Assembly: GCA_004556005.1 (NCBI GenBank)
Contig: SFJA01000034.1
Span: 1-16,996 of the forward strand
DNA length: 16,996 bases
DNA from: Bacteroidales bacterium
GTDB lineage: Bacteria > Bacteroidota > Bacteroidia > Bacteroidales > UBA932
Reading direction: 5' to 3'
The notes beneath the pieces were generated by a model that did not search any database, was not told where the DNA came from, and was given only the letters and a program-made list of their open reading frames with translations. This document shows positions 1 to 7,856 of the stretch, one piece after another (within the stretch, counting starts at the first letter, position 1; every line of letters begins with the position of its first letter). The position numbers were made by a program, and so were the translations under genes.

Positions 1-58
1 CTTCGCTCTCGAGACCCCTTCAGGCCCCTTCGCTGCACCCGCTCTCCGAACGGGATTG

Positions 59-89
59 CAAAGGTACTGCTTTTTTTTTATTCCGCAAA
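59..89 (-). promoter_or_regulatory. Strong Bacteroidota-type promoter firing leftward out of the window
   Basis: On the minus strand the sequence reads TTTG (86-89), a 19-base spacer, then TACCTTTG (59-66). This is an exact match to the Bacteroides -33 TTTG / -7 TAnnTTTG promoter with ideal spacing. The start of transcription should lie near position 53, and the transcript leaves the window at position 1. The first transcribed bases contain CCCG...CGGG, which could pair as a small hairpin. The gene served is outside the window. Promoter strength suggests a highly expressed gene, but that is inference. Confidence 0.75.
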
Positions 90-118
90 TTTTTTTAGAA
101 TTTTTTTAAAATTTTTTC
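90..118. promoter_or_regulatory. Phased A/T tracts upstream of the leftward promoter
   Basis: Three runs of T on the plus strand (A on the minus strand) lie at 90-96, 101-107 and 112-117, directly upstream of the -33 element at 86-89. Their centres are about 10.5-11 bp apart, which is one helical turn, the arrangement known to curve DNA. They may act as an UP-like element or bend. The next stretch, 119-202, is very GC-rich, with small dyads (gcctcc/ggaggc at 138-158 and a perfect 10-bp palindrome at 160-169), and I see no gene in it. Confidence 0.45.
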
Positions 119-202
119 TTTCCCCTCACCACATCACGCCTCCAGGGCCCCAGGAGGCCGGCCCGGGCCCCTCCAGACACCGCTCCAGGACAGGCTCCCC
201 CA

Positions 203-239
203 ATAAAAAAGGGCCGGGACGACAAGCGTCGCCCGACCC
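203..239 (-). terminator. Intrinsic terminator of groES-groL
   Basis: Read on the minus strand, just after the groL stop, 239-211 forms a long GC-rich hairpin. One arm is 228-239, the loop is about four bases (224-227), and the other arm is 211-223. The stem has one G-T wobble and one bulged base. It is followed immediately by six T residues (205-210 as A on the plus strand). This is a textbook Rho-independent terminator about 40 bp past the groL stop codon, and it separates groESL from the leftward promoter at 59-89. Confidence 0.85.
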
Positions 240-278
240 AAAACAAACTTCAAATCAATCAAATTATGTAATGTACTA

Positions 279-1898
279 CTACATCATTCCACCTGCAGGT
301 GCTGCCGGAGCCGGCATCGGTTCAGGAATGTCAACGATTCCACATTCTGTAGTCAGGAACATTCCAGCCACTGATGCGGCATTTTCAAGGGCAACGCGGC
401 TTACCTTGGTCGGATCGATGACACCAGCCTCGAACATATTGACGAATTCGCCAGTACGGGCATTGTAACCGAAGTCGTCGTGTCCTTCCTTGATCTTCTG
501 GATGATGACGCTTCCCTCGACACCGGCGTTGGCAGCAATCTGACGGAGCGGCTCCTCGATTGCCTTGGCAACGATGCGGATACCGGTAGTTTCGTCCTCA
601 TTGTCCCCTGTAAGGTCCTGGAGTGCGGATGCAGCGCGGATGTAAGCTACACCACCGCCAGGGAGATATCCCTCCTCAACTGCTGCGCGGGTAGCATTGA
701 GCGCATCCTCAACGCGATCCTTCTTTTCCTTCATCTCAACCTCGGTAGTTGCACCTACATAAAGAACTGCAACGCCGCCGGAAAGCTTTCCAAGACGCTC
801 CTTGAGCTTCTCCTTGTCATAGTCAGAGGTGCTTGCCTCGATCTGGTTACGGATAAATTCTGTTCTCTCATCGATGGCCTTCTTGTCGCCGGCACCGCCA
901 ACGATGGTGGTATTGTCCTTTGTAATGGTAACCTTCTCTGCCTTTCCAAGCATATCAAGGGTAGCATTTTCAAGAGTATAGCCTCTCTCCTCAGAGATTA
1001 CGGTAGCACCGGTAAGGATAGCGATATCCTGAAGCATCTCCTTGCGTCGGTCGCCAAAACCCGGAGCCTTTACAGCAGCAATCTTGAGCGTTCCGCGAAG
1101 CTTGTTCACAACCAAGGTAGTAAGTGCCTCACCGTCAACGTCTTCTGCAATGATAAGCAACTCCCTTCCCTCGCGGGCGATAGGTTCAAGAACCGGGAGA
1201 AGATCCTTCATTGTACTGATCTTCTTGTCGGTAACGAGAATGTAGGCATTCTTGAGTTCAGCCTCCATCTTGTCTCCGTTGGTCATAAAGTAAGATGAAA
1301 TGTAGCCACGGTCAAACTGCATACCTTCGACAACCTTGACTTCAGTCTCGGTTCCCTTTGCCTCCTCAACAGTAATCACACCGTCCTTACCGACCTTTGA
1401 CATAGCGTCAGCAATGAGCTTGCCGATGTACTGGTCGTTATTTGCGCTGACGGTACCGACCTGCTCAATCTTGGAGTAGTCATCACCTACCTGCTTGCTC
1501 TGGTTATGAAGGTCCGAAACAACGGCTGCAACGGCCTTGTCAATACCGCGCTTGAGATCCATAGGATTGGCACCTGCGGTTACATTCTTGATACCCACAT
1601 TGATGATAGCCTGTGCAAGAACGGTAGCCGTAGTAGTACCGTCACCGGCCTGGTCATTGGTTTTTGAAGCTACCTCCTTGACCATCTGGGCACCCATATT
1701 CTCAAAGCGATCCTCGAGTTCAACCTCCTTTGCTACGGTAACACCGTCCTTGGTAACCTGAGGAGCACCGAACTTCTTATCAATCACAACATTACGTCCT
1801 TTTGGACCGAGAGTGACCTTAACTGCATTTGCAAGTGCGTCAGCGCCGTCCTTCATTTTTGAACGGACATCGACATTGAATTTTATTTCCTTTGCCAT
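279..1898 (-). CDS. groL: Chaperonin GroEL, 60-kDa subunit
   Basis: Cytosolic ATP-driven chaperonin: it forms double seven-membered rings that fold proteins inside a cavity capped by GroES. The protein is 539 residues, the usual family length. The N-terminus MAKEIKFNVDVRSKM, the ATP-site motif GDGTTTATVLA (about residues 85-95, with the conserved catalytic Asp at 86), the family signature AAVEEGYLPGGG and the flexible C-terminal PAPAAPAGGMM tail are all present. There is no truncation. The ATG at 1898 is the canonical start, and the stop is TAG. It is the second gene of the groES-groL operon, 14 bp after groES, and is followed by a strong intrinsic terminator. No separate promoter is visible, so expression should depend on the region upstream of groES. 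Confidence 0.98.
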   Translation of the reverse strand: MAKEIKFNVDVRSKMKDGADALANAVKVTLGPKGRNVVIDKKFGAPQVTKDGVTVAKEVELEDRFENMGAQMVKEVASKTNDQAGDGTTTATVLAQAIINVGIKNVTAGANPMDLKRGIDKAVAAVVSDLHNQSKQVGDDYSKIEQVGTVSANNDQYIGKLIADAMSKVGKDGVITVEEAKGTETEVKVVEGMQFDRGYISSYFMTNGDKMEAELKNAYILVTDKKISTMKDLLPVLEPIAREGRELLIIAEDVDGEALTTLVVNKLRGTLKIAAVKAPGFGDRRKEMLQDIAILTGATVISEERGYTLENATLDMLGKAEKVTITKDNTTIVGGAGDKKAIDERTEFIRNQIEASTSDYDKEKLKERLGKLSGGVAVLYVGATTEVEMKEKKDRVEDALNATRAAVEEGYLPGGGVAYIRAASALQDLTGDNEDETTGIRIVAKAIEEPLRQIAANAGVEGSVIIQKIKEGHDDFGYNARTGEFVNMFEAGVIDPTKVSRVALENAASVAGMFLTTECGIVDIPEPMPAPAAPAGGMM

Positions 1899-1912
1899 AA
1901 TTTCAAAACGGA

Positions 1913-2179
1913 TTAAAGAATTGCCAGAATATCAGACTGTTTTACAATAAGATAGGTTTTACCATCAACGGTAACTTCAGTTCCGGCATACTTGCCGTAA
2001 AGCACGTTGTCACCCACCTTCACCTCCATAGGTTCATCCTTCTTGCCGGGACCGGCTGCAAGCACGGCACCCTGCTGAGGCTTTTCCTTGGCCGTGTCCG
2101 GAATGTAAATACCTGAAGCTGTCTTGGTTTCTGCTTCCTTCGGTTCAATAAGAACTCTGTCTGCTAATGGTCTGATCAT
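1913..2179 (-). CDS. groES: Co-chaperonin GroES, 10-kDa subunit
   Basis: Heptameric lid of the GroEL folding chamber, acting in the cytosol. The protein has 88 residues, slightly shorter than the 97 of E. coli but typical of many bacteria. It starts MIRPLADRVLIEP. The mobile loop that contacts GroEL spans about residues 15-33 and carries the hydrophobic contact tripeptide IYI (24-26). The beta-barrel motifs GAVLAAGPGK and VGDNVLYGKYAGTEV follow. It is the first gene of groES-groL. The 128-bp upstream region carries the only visible control signals for the operon: a palindrome, a -24/-12-like element and a hairpin. No CIRCE element (TTAGCACTC-N9-GAGTGCTAA) is present, so HrcA control by the standard site is unlikely. 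Confidence 0.97.
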   Translation of the reverse strand: MIRPLADRVLIEPKEAETKTASGIYIPDTAKEKPQQGAVLAAGPGKKDEPMEVKVGDNVLYGKYAGTEVTVDGKTYLIVKQSDILAIL

Positions 2180-2213
2180 AATGATTATAGTTTATTATTA
2201 TAAAACAAAACAA

Positions 2214-2235
2214 GCATCTCCAATATCGGAGATGC
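2214..2235 (-). terminator. Hairpin with T-rich tail: glyA terminator or groESL 5' leader hairpin
   Basis: A perfect 8-bp stem (gcatctcc / ggagatgc on the plus strand) encloses a 6-base loop at 2222-2227. On the minus strand it is followed by the T-rich stretch TTGTTTTGTTTTAT. It sits 72 bp after the glyA stop and 34 bp before the groES ATG. It can be read as the intrinsic terminator of glyA. If the -24/-12 element at 2246-2262 is used, the groESL transcript would begin almost exactly at the base of this stem, making it a 5' stabilising hairpin. The sequence alone cannot choose. Confidence 0.6.
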
Positions 2236-2237
2236 CT

Positions 2238-2276
2238 GTAATTTAATCAATGTCCGTGCCAGTGACAAATTGTCAC
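2238..2276 (-). promoter_or_regulatory. groESL control region: palindrome plus sigma-54-like element
   Basis: A perfect palindrome gtgacaa-a-ttgtcac lies at 2262-2276. On the minus strand it runs into CTGGCACG-N4-TTGAT (2262-2246), which matches the sigma-54 -24/-12 consensus, including the 10-base gap between the GG and the -12 dinucleotide, except that GC is GA. An alternative vegetative reading uses TTTG (2269-2266), a 20-base spacer and TAAATTAC (2245-2238), a weaker match to TAnnTTTG. Either would place the transcript start roughly between 2232 and 2236. The palindrome is a plausible regulator site overlapping the promoter. Function is inferred. Confidence 0.5.
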
Positions 2277-2307
2277 CAAAACCTGCCATAACTTCAGAAA
2301 AGCACCA

Positions 2308-3660
2308 TCAGAACTTGTTCAGTGGAACGCCGGCTGTCATCTGCCTAACCTTACGGTTGACATCTTCAAGCACTGCGCTATGTTCCTGAAGCGATTTAAC
2401 TTGCTCTTCATCAGGAGTTTCACCCTTCTTCAGAGACAATGCGGCGATATGCTTGTCACAAGACTCGAGCACCGTGTCAATAAGTGCAACAATGTCAATC
2501 ATATCCTTCTCCACAAAGCCGCGGGAGGTGATGGCAGGAGTGCCGACACGCAAACCGCTGGTCTGGAACGCAGTCCTGGTATCAAAAGGAACCATATTCT
2601 TGTTGACGGTGATTCCCGCCTTTTCAAGTTCCTTTTCAGCAAGACGACCGTTCACGGTTTCGAACTTACCGCGAAGGTCTATGAGCATCAGGTGGTTATC
2701 CGTACCTCCGCTGACAATCTTATAACCGCGCTTGATAAACTCGGCACACATTGCCTTGGCATTGGCAATCACCTGTTTCTGATACTCGACATACTCAGGC
2801 TGCTGAGCCTCGAAGAACGCAACTGCCTTTGCAGCAATGACGTGCTCAAGAGGACCTCCCTGGATGCCCGGGAACACCGAAGAGTCGAGCACCTGGCTCA
2901 TCTTCTTTACCACACCCTTAGGAGTGGTGCGACCCTGAGGATCATCAAAGTCCTTGCCTATCAAGATGATACCGCCACGCGGACCACGGAGGGTCTTGTG
3001 TGTGGTAGAAGTTACGATATGAGCATACTTAACAGGATTCTTGAGCAGACCGGCAGCGATAAGACCAGCCGTATGAGCCATATCGATCCAAAGCAGTGCA
3101 CCTACCTTGTCAGCGATGGCACGCATACGCTCATAATCCCACTCGCGGGAATAGGCGGAAGCGCCTCCGATGATAAGCTTCGGCTTTGTTTCCAATGCCA
3201 ATTCTTCCATCTTGTCATAATCCACAAGCCCCGTCTCCGGATCAAGTCCGTAAGCGACTGCATTGTAGAGGATTCCGGAAGCATTGACAGGAGAACCGTG
3301 GGTAAGGTGGCCTCCCTGGCTGAGATCAAGCCCCATAAACGTATCGCCCGGCTTCAGCACTGCCATAATGACAGCCATATTTGCCTGAGCTCCCGAATGC
3401 GGCTGAACGTTAGCCCACTCAGCCCCATAAATAGACTTGAGTCTGTCAATTGCCAGTTGCTCAATCTGATCAACGATCTCGCATCCGCCGTAATAGCGTT
3501 TGCCCGGATATCCTTCTGCATACTTGTTGGTGCAGATGGACCCCATAGTCTTAAGCACATCATCGGACACATAGTTTTCCGATGCGATAAGTTCGAGCCC
3601 GTTCTTCTGCCTTTCGGTTTCTTTACGGATAAGATCGAAGATCTGAATGTCCTGTTTCAT
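2308..3660 (-). CDS. glyA: Serine hydroxymethyltransferase
   Basis: PLP-dependent cytosolic enzyme converting serine and tetrahydrofolate to glycine and 5,10-methylene-THF, the main source of one-carbon units. The protein is 450 residues, slightly longer than the usual 415-430; the extra length is mostly at the C-terminus. Visible motifs: ELIASENYVS (about 23-32), VQPHSGAQAN (85-94), DMAHTAGLIA (193-202) with the PLP-contacting Asp and His, and TSTTHKTLRGPRGG (217-230), in which Lys222 should form the PLP Schiff base. The start ATG at 3660 opens MKQDIQIFDLI, matching the family N-terminus. It lies 21 bp after ppdK with no promoter between, so it is probably co-transcribed with ppdK. A hairpin at 2214-2235 may terminate it. 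Confidence 0.97.
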   Translation of the reverse strand: MKQDIQIFDLIRKETERQKNGLELIASENYVSDDVLKTMGSICTNKYAEGYPGKRYYGGCEIVDQIEQLAIDRLKSIYGAEWANVQPHSGAQANMAVIMAVLKPGDTFMGLDLSQGGHLTHGSPVNASGILYNAVAYGLDPETGLVDYDKMEELALETKPKLIIGGASAYSREWDYERMRAIADKVGALLWIDMAHTAGLIAAGLLKNPVKYAHIVTSTTHKTLRGPRGGIILIGKDFDDPQGRTTPKGVVKKMSQVLDSSVFPGIQGGPLEHVIAAKAVAFFEAQQPEYVEYQKQVIANAKAMCAEFIKRGYKIVSGGTDNHLMLIDLRGKFETVNGRLAEKELEKAGITVNKNMVPFDTRTAFQTSGLRVGTPAITSRGFVEKDMIDIVALIDTVLESCDKHIAALSLKKGETPDEEQVKSLQEHSAVLEDVNRKVRQMTAGVPLNKF

Positions 3661-3681
3661 AAAAATTATGCTGTTAATTGA

Positions 3682-6408
3682 TTATTTGCTCTGATTGATA
3701 GCGGCCTGGGCGGCAGCAAGACGAGCGATAGGCACACGGAAAGGTGAGCAGCTTACATAATCGAGACCGATGCGGTTGAAGAATGCAACTGAATCAGGAT
3801 CTCCACCGTGCTCTCCACAGATACCGCACTTGAGGTCAGGCCTCTTGCTGCGTCCGCCCTGGATACCATATTCCACAAGTTTGCCGACTGCCTTGGTATC
3901 GATGGTCTGGAACGGATCCGCATCGAGGATCTTGTGTCCCAGGTAGTTACCCATAAAGGTTCCGACATCATCGCGAGAGAAACCGAAGGTCATCTGGGTA
4001 AGGTCGTTGGTACCGAAGCTGAAGAATTCGGCAGTACGGGCCATCCTGTCGGCGGTGAGGGCAGCGCGAGGGATTTCGATCATGGTACCGAAGTGGTATT
4101 CGATATTCTGCTTGAGATTGTTCTCTACCTCGACGCGAATCTTCTCGCAGAGAACCTTCTGGAACTCGAGCTCGCGTGCAGAAACGGTCACAGGGATCAT
4201 AATCTCCGGCTGAGGGTTGAGACCTTCTGCAAGAAGTTCTGCAGCAGCGGTGAAGATTGCACGGTACTGGGTCTCGGCAATCTGAGGATAAGCAACGTGC
4301 AGACGCACACCGCGCAGACCCATCATAGGGTTGACCTCGTGCAGGCTCTCGCCGCGCTTCTCGATTTCCTCAACGGAAATTCCGAGTTCCTTTGCAAGCT
4401 CAGCCTCCTTCTCAGGAGTCTTAGGGACGAATTCGTGCAGAGGCGGGTCAAGCAGGCGGAATACCACCGGCTTGCCGTCCATAACCCTGAGGGTGTTCTT
4501 TACGGAAGCCTTGATGAACGGTTCGAGCTCGTCGAGAGCCGCAGCGCGCTCCTCGTCGCAGCTGCTCATAATCATCTTGCGGAGCTTTGCGAGAGGGGTC
4601 TCGCTGTTCTTTCCGTAGAACATGTGCTCGATACGGAACAGACCTATGCCTTCCGCACCGAACTGAAGGGCGCGTGCAGCATCCTCAGGAGTATCGGCAT
4701 TGGTACGGATTCCGAGACGGCGATACCTGTCAACGATGCTCATGAACTTGACGAAGAGAGGGTTTTCGCTTGCGTCCATAGTCTCGATGCGGGTAGCATA
4801 AACGTAACCCTTGGAACCGTTGAGCGAGAACCAGTCACCCTCCTTATATACAGTAGGATCAGAACCGAATGAAACGGTCTTTGCTTCAAAGTCGATCTTC
4901 ATCGACTCGCAACCTACGATGCAGCACTTGCCCCATCCGCGGGCAACGAGAGCAGCGTGGGAGGTCATACCTCCGCGGGTAGTAAGGATACCTGCAGAAG
5001 CCCTCATACCCTCGATATCCTCAGGAGAAGTCTCCTCACGGATAAGAATGGTCTTCTTGCCTGCAGCAGCGGCCTCCATGGCAGCCTCTGAAGTAAACAC
5101 GATAGTACCTACGGCTCCGCCCGGAGATGCAGGAAGTCCCTTTGCAACAACGGCTGCAAGCTTCTCTGACTCAGGCTTGAGGACAGGATGGAGGATTTCG
5201 TCGAGCTGGGAAGGAGACACGCGCATAACGGCGGTCTTTTCATCGATCATACCCTCCTCGAGCATATCCATCGCCATCTGGAGAGCGGCGATACCGGTAC
5301 GCTTGCCGATACGGCACTGCAGCATCCAGAGCTTGCCCTCCTGGATGGTGAATTCTATATCCTGCATATCGTGGAAGTGCTCCTCGAGATGTTTGCGGAT
5401 TTCGTCGAGATCCTTGTAAACCTCTGGCATAGCCATCTCAAGAGACTGGAGATCCTTGTTATGCTCGGTCTTGGTAGCCTCGTTGAGCGGGTTAGGGGTC
5501 CTGATACCGGCAACCACATCCTCGCCCTGGGCATTGATGAGCCACTCGCCATAGAACTTGTTGTCACCGCTGGCAGGGTTGCGTGAGAATGCCACGCCGG
5601 TAGCGGAGCTGCTACCCATATTGCCAAATACCATCGACTGCACGTTTACGGCAGTACCCCAGTCATCAGGAATCTTTTCGATGCGGCGGTATGCGATAGC
5701 GCGCTTTCCGTTCCAGCTCTTGAACACGCCACCGATCGAGCCCCAGAGCTGAGCCTCTGCAGTGTCAGGGAATTCGACCCCGAGAACTTCCTTAACCTTC
5801 ACCTTGAACCTGTCGCAAAGTTCCTTGAGTTCCTCAGCGGTGATATCGGTATCGGACTTGTAGCCGCGAGCTTCCTTGAGTTCGCCCATCATACGGTCGA
5901 GCTGCTGGCGGATTCCCTGGCCGTCGGCAGGTTCGATGCCCTCAGCCTTTTCCATAACGACGTCAGAATACATCATGATCAGACGACGGTATGCGTCATA
6001 GACGAAACGCGGGTTGCCTGTTTTTGCAATCATACCAGGAATGGTAGCAGAGCAAAGACCGATATTGAGGATGGTATCCATCATACCCGGCATTGAACTG
6101 CGAGCGCCTGAACGGCAGCTAACAAGGAGAGGGTCATTCTCATCGCCGAACTTCTTTCCCATAAGCTGCTCGGTAGCAGCAAGGGCAGAGGCAACTTCCG
6201 CCTTAAGTTCATCAGAATAACCGCCACCAAGAGCGTAATACTCTGCACAGCACTCTGTTGTAATTGTAAATCCTGCCGGAACCGGCATTCCGAGACGACT
6301 CATCTCGGCAAGGTTTGCTCCCTTTCCTCCAAGGAGCTCACGCATTGAACCATCGCCCTCGGCGGTCTTACCACCGAAACGATAGACTCTCTTTTTGCTT
6401 TCTAACAT
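3682..6408 (-). CDS. ppdK: Pyruvate, phosphate dikinase
   Basis: Reversibly interconverts pyruvate + ATP + Pi with PEP + AMP + PPi in the cytosol, and can serve glycolysis or gluconeogenesis. The 908 residues fit a full-length enzyme (about 875-910). Domains in order are: N-terminal ATP-grasp domain (about 1-370), with GGKGANLAEM (27-36) and GNMGSSSATGVAFSRNP (262-278); phosphohistidine swivelling domain with TTRGGMTSHAALVARGWGK (476-494), where His484 carries the phosphate; and the C-terminal PEP/pyruvate TIM barrel, with GTMIEIPRAALTAD, FFSFGTNDLTQMTFGFSRDD and the catalytic-cysteine motif CGICGEHGGDP (861-871, Cys864). Start at 6408 is ATG, MLESKKRVYRFG. It has its own promoter in the 72-bp gap behind phoH and is followed by glyA. 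Confidence 0.98.
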   Translation of the reverse strand: MLESKKRVYRFGGKTAEGDGSMRELLGGKGANLAEMSRLGMPVPAGFTITTECCAEYYALGGGYSDELKAEVASALAATEQLMGKKFGDENDPLLVSCRSGARSSMPGMMDTILNIGLCSATIPGMIAKTGNPRFVYDAYRRLIMMYSDVVMEKAEGIEPADGQGIRQQLDRMMGELKEARGYKSDTDITAEELKELCDRFKVKVKEVLGVEFPDTAEAQLWGSIGGVFKSWNGKRAIAYRRIEKIPDDWGTAVNVQSMVFGNMGSSSATGVAFSRNPASGDNKFYGEWLINAQGEDVVAGIRTPNPLNEATKTEHNKDLQSLEMAMPEVYKDLDEIRKHLEEHFHDMQDIEFTIQEGKLWMLQCRIGKRTGIAALQMAMDMLEEGMIDEKTAVMRVSPSQLDEILHPVLKPESEKLAAVVAKGLPASPGGAVGTIVFTSEAAMEAAAAGKKTILIREETSPEDIEGMRASAGILTTRGGMTSHAALVARGWGKCCIVGCESMKIDFEAKTVSFGSDPTVYKEGDWFSLNGSKGYVYATRIETMDASENPLFVKFMSIVDRYRRLGIRTNADTPEDAARALQFGAEGIGLFRIEHMFYGKNSETPLAKLRKMIMSSCDEERAAALDELEPFIKASVKNTLRVMDGKPVVFRLLDPPLHEFVPKTPEKEAELAKELGISVEEIEKRGESLHEVNPMMGLRGVRLHVAYPQIAETQYRAIFTAAAELLAEGLNPQPEIMIPVTVSARELEFQKVLCEKIRVEVENNLKQNIEYHFGTMIEIPRAALTADRMARTAEFFSFGTNDLTQMTFGFSRDDVGTFMGNYLGHKILDADPFQTIDTKAVGKLVEYGIQGGRSKRPDLKCGICGEHGGDPDSVAFFNRIGLDYVSCSPFRVPIARLAAAQAAINQSK

Positions 6409-6441
6409 CGTATAAATTTTTCTAAGTGTAAATTCAAACCG

Positions 6442-6473
6442 CGAAGATACAAAAAAACTCCGTAACGGGCAAC
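6442..6473 (-). promoter_or_regulatory. Promoter of ppdK(-glyA)
   Basis: In the 72-bp gap between phoH and ppdK the minus strand reads GTTG (6473-6470), 20 bases, then TATCTTCG (6449-6442). This matches the Bacteroidota -7 TAnnTTTG except for one base, with a weak -33. Transcription should start near 6436, leaving a leader of about 28 bases before the ppdK ATG at 6408. No terminator for phoH is evident in the gap, so read-through from upstream is also possible. Confidence 0.6.
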
Positions 6474-6480
6474 CTGTCGT

Positions 6481-7824
6481 TTACAACAACTTCGCAGCAA
6501 GATCGCTAAGCGCACTGCGTTCACCCCTGCGCAGGAAAACGTGCTGGAACAGAGGCTGTCCCTCCATTTTCTGCTCAAGATGGGTAAGACCGTTGGACCA
6601 CTGGTCAAGGTAAGGCTGGTCAATCTGGAAAATGTCACCGGTAAAGACCATCTTGGTCCCCTCTCCGGCCCTGGTTATTATGGTTTTGATTTCGTGAGGA
6701 GTAAGATTCTGCGCCTCATCTATGATGAAATAGCACTTGCCCATCGAACGGCCGCGTATGTACGCAAGCGGCTCGATGATGAGTTTTTCCTGAGTCAGCA
6801 TGCTCTCTATCTTGAGAGCCTCGCGCGAGCTCGGCTTGAACTGCTCCTTAATGACGTTGAGATTGTCCATAAGAGGCTGCAGGAACGGAGACATCTTGGT
6901 TTTCTGGTCGCCAGGAAGATATCCAATATCCTGATTGCCAAGCACGATTGTAGGCCTTGAGATAACAATCTGGTCGTAATACTTCTCCTGCTGAAGAGCG
7001 GCCGCAAGGGCAAGCAGGGTCTTTCCCGTTCCGGCGCCTCCGGTCAAGGCCACCAGAGAAACGTCAGGATTGAGACAGGCGTCAAGAGCGAATTTCTGCT
7101 CATCGTTTCTCGGACGGATTCCGTATGCCTCACGCTGCCTTACGAGCACTACCCGGTTGCGGCGGTCATCGAAACGGGCGCAGACCGGAGCCGATGCCTT
7201 ATCCCCCTTCCATCGCAGCTTGTAGAGCTGATTTGCGGACGGACGGCTGCCGTCAATCCTATCCCACGGAGCGGAACTGTCCGGTCCATAGCAGATATCC
7301 TGCATCACGTCGTCCTCAACGATGCGTACCTGAACCTCCTTCTGGGCATCCTCGATACGCTTTTCCTCAACCTTGTCGGTAAGGTAGTCCTGAACCTCCA
7401 TTCCGGCGGCCTTTGCCTTCATCCTGAGGTTCACGTCCTTGGTTACAAGAGCGACGAACCTGTCCTTGTTATTGTCCCTGACCCACATTGCGGTAGCAAG
7501 TATCCTGTGATCCTGGATATCGTCCCTGAACAGGTCACGATACTGCTCAGGGAAAGGATGATTCGGCTCTATCTTAATGAGTCCCAAGCCCTTGCCTATG
7601 GGGATACCACCATTTCCAAAGTTTCGTCCTTCGGAAATGCGGTCAATGTCTCGCATAAATCCCCTGGCATTGTAAGCCAGCGCATCATTGCCTTTCTTGA
7701 ATTTGTCAAGTTCCTCAATCACGGCAATGGGAATGACCAGGTCATTGTCCTGAAAATGCCTGATAGCCTTGTGGTCGTGAAGGATAACGTTGGTATCCAA
7801 CACAAATATCTTTGATTTTGACAT
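6481..7824 (-). CDS. PhoH-family ATPase with N-terminal PIN domain (PhoH2 type)
   Basis: Predicted cytosolic RNA-acting protein combining a PIN ribonuclease domain with a PhoH P-loop ATPase; characterised PhoH2 proteins show ATP-dependent RNA unwinding and cleavage. The protein is 447 residues. The PIN domain (about 5-150) has FVLDTNVILHD with Asp10, VIEELDKFK with Glu38 and VTKDVNLRMKA with Asp130, all positions expected for metal-binding acids. The PhoH domain (about 235-445) carries Walker A LTGGAGTGKTLLALA (260-274), the family stretch GDQKTKMSPFLQPLMDN and Walker B YFIIDEAQNLTP (365-376). The start ATG at 7824 gives MSKSKIFVLDTN. It sits 32 bp after the AIR-related gene without its own visible promoter. 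Substrate RNA is unknown. Confidence 0.93.
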   Translation of the reverse strand: MSKSKIFVLDTNVILHDHKAIRHFQDNDLVIPIAVIEELDKFKKGNDALAYNARGFMRDIDRISEGRNFGNGGIPIGKGLGLIKIEPNHPFPEQYRDLFRDDIQDHRILATAMWVRDNNKDRFVALVTKDVNLRMKAKAAGMEVQDYLTDKVEEKRIEDAQKEVQVRIVEDDVMQDICYGPDSSAPWDRIDGSRPSANQLYKLRWKGDKASAPVCARFDDRRNRVVLVRQREAYGIRPRNDEQKFALDACLNPDVSLVALTGGAGTGKTLLALAAALQQEKYYDQIVISRPTIVLGNQDIGYLPGDQKTKMSPFLQPLMDNLNVIKEQFKPSSREALKIESMLTQEKLIIEPLAYIRGRSMGKCYFIIDEAQNLTPHEIKTIITRAGEGTKMVFTGDIFQIDQPYLDQWSNGLTHLEQKMEGQPLFQHVFLRRGERSALSDLAAKLL

Positions 7825-7856
7825 AATATGGTATCAGTTTCAGTGTTTCTACTTTA

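Noticed and set aside
480..1298. 272-codon plus-strand ORF opposite groL
   Set aside because: Entirely antisense to a certain GroEL gene, no recognisable protein motif and Cys/Leu-rich shadow composition.
2180..2307. CIRCE/HrcA operator before groES
   Set aside because: Looked for TTAGCACTC-N9-GAGTGCTAA; only unrelated dyads are present.
2380..3681. 433-codon plus-strand ORF opposite glyA
   Set aside because: Antisense to a certain GlyA gene; no family motif. Long shadow frames are expected from the codon bias here.
3808..4872. 354-codon plus-strand ORF opposite ppdK
   Set aside because: Antisense shadow of a certain PpdK gene with no motif of its own.
6409..6480. Intrinsic terminator between phoH and ppdK
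   Set aside because: The only dyad next to a T run is ccgttacgg, whose loop would be one base, so it cannot form a hairpin. The T run belongs to the ppdK promoter spacer.
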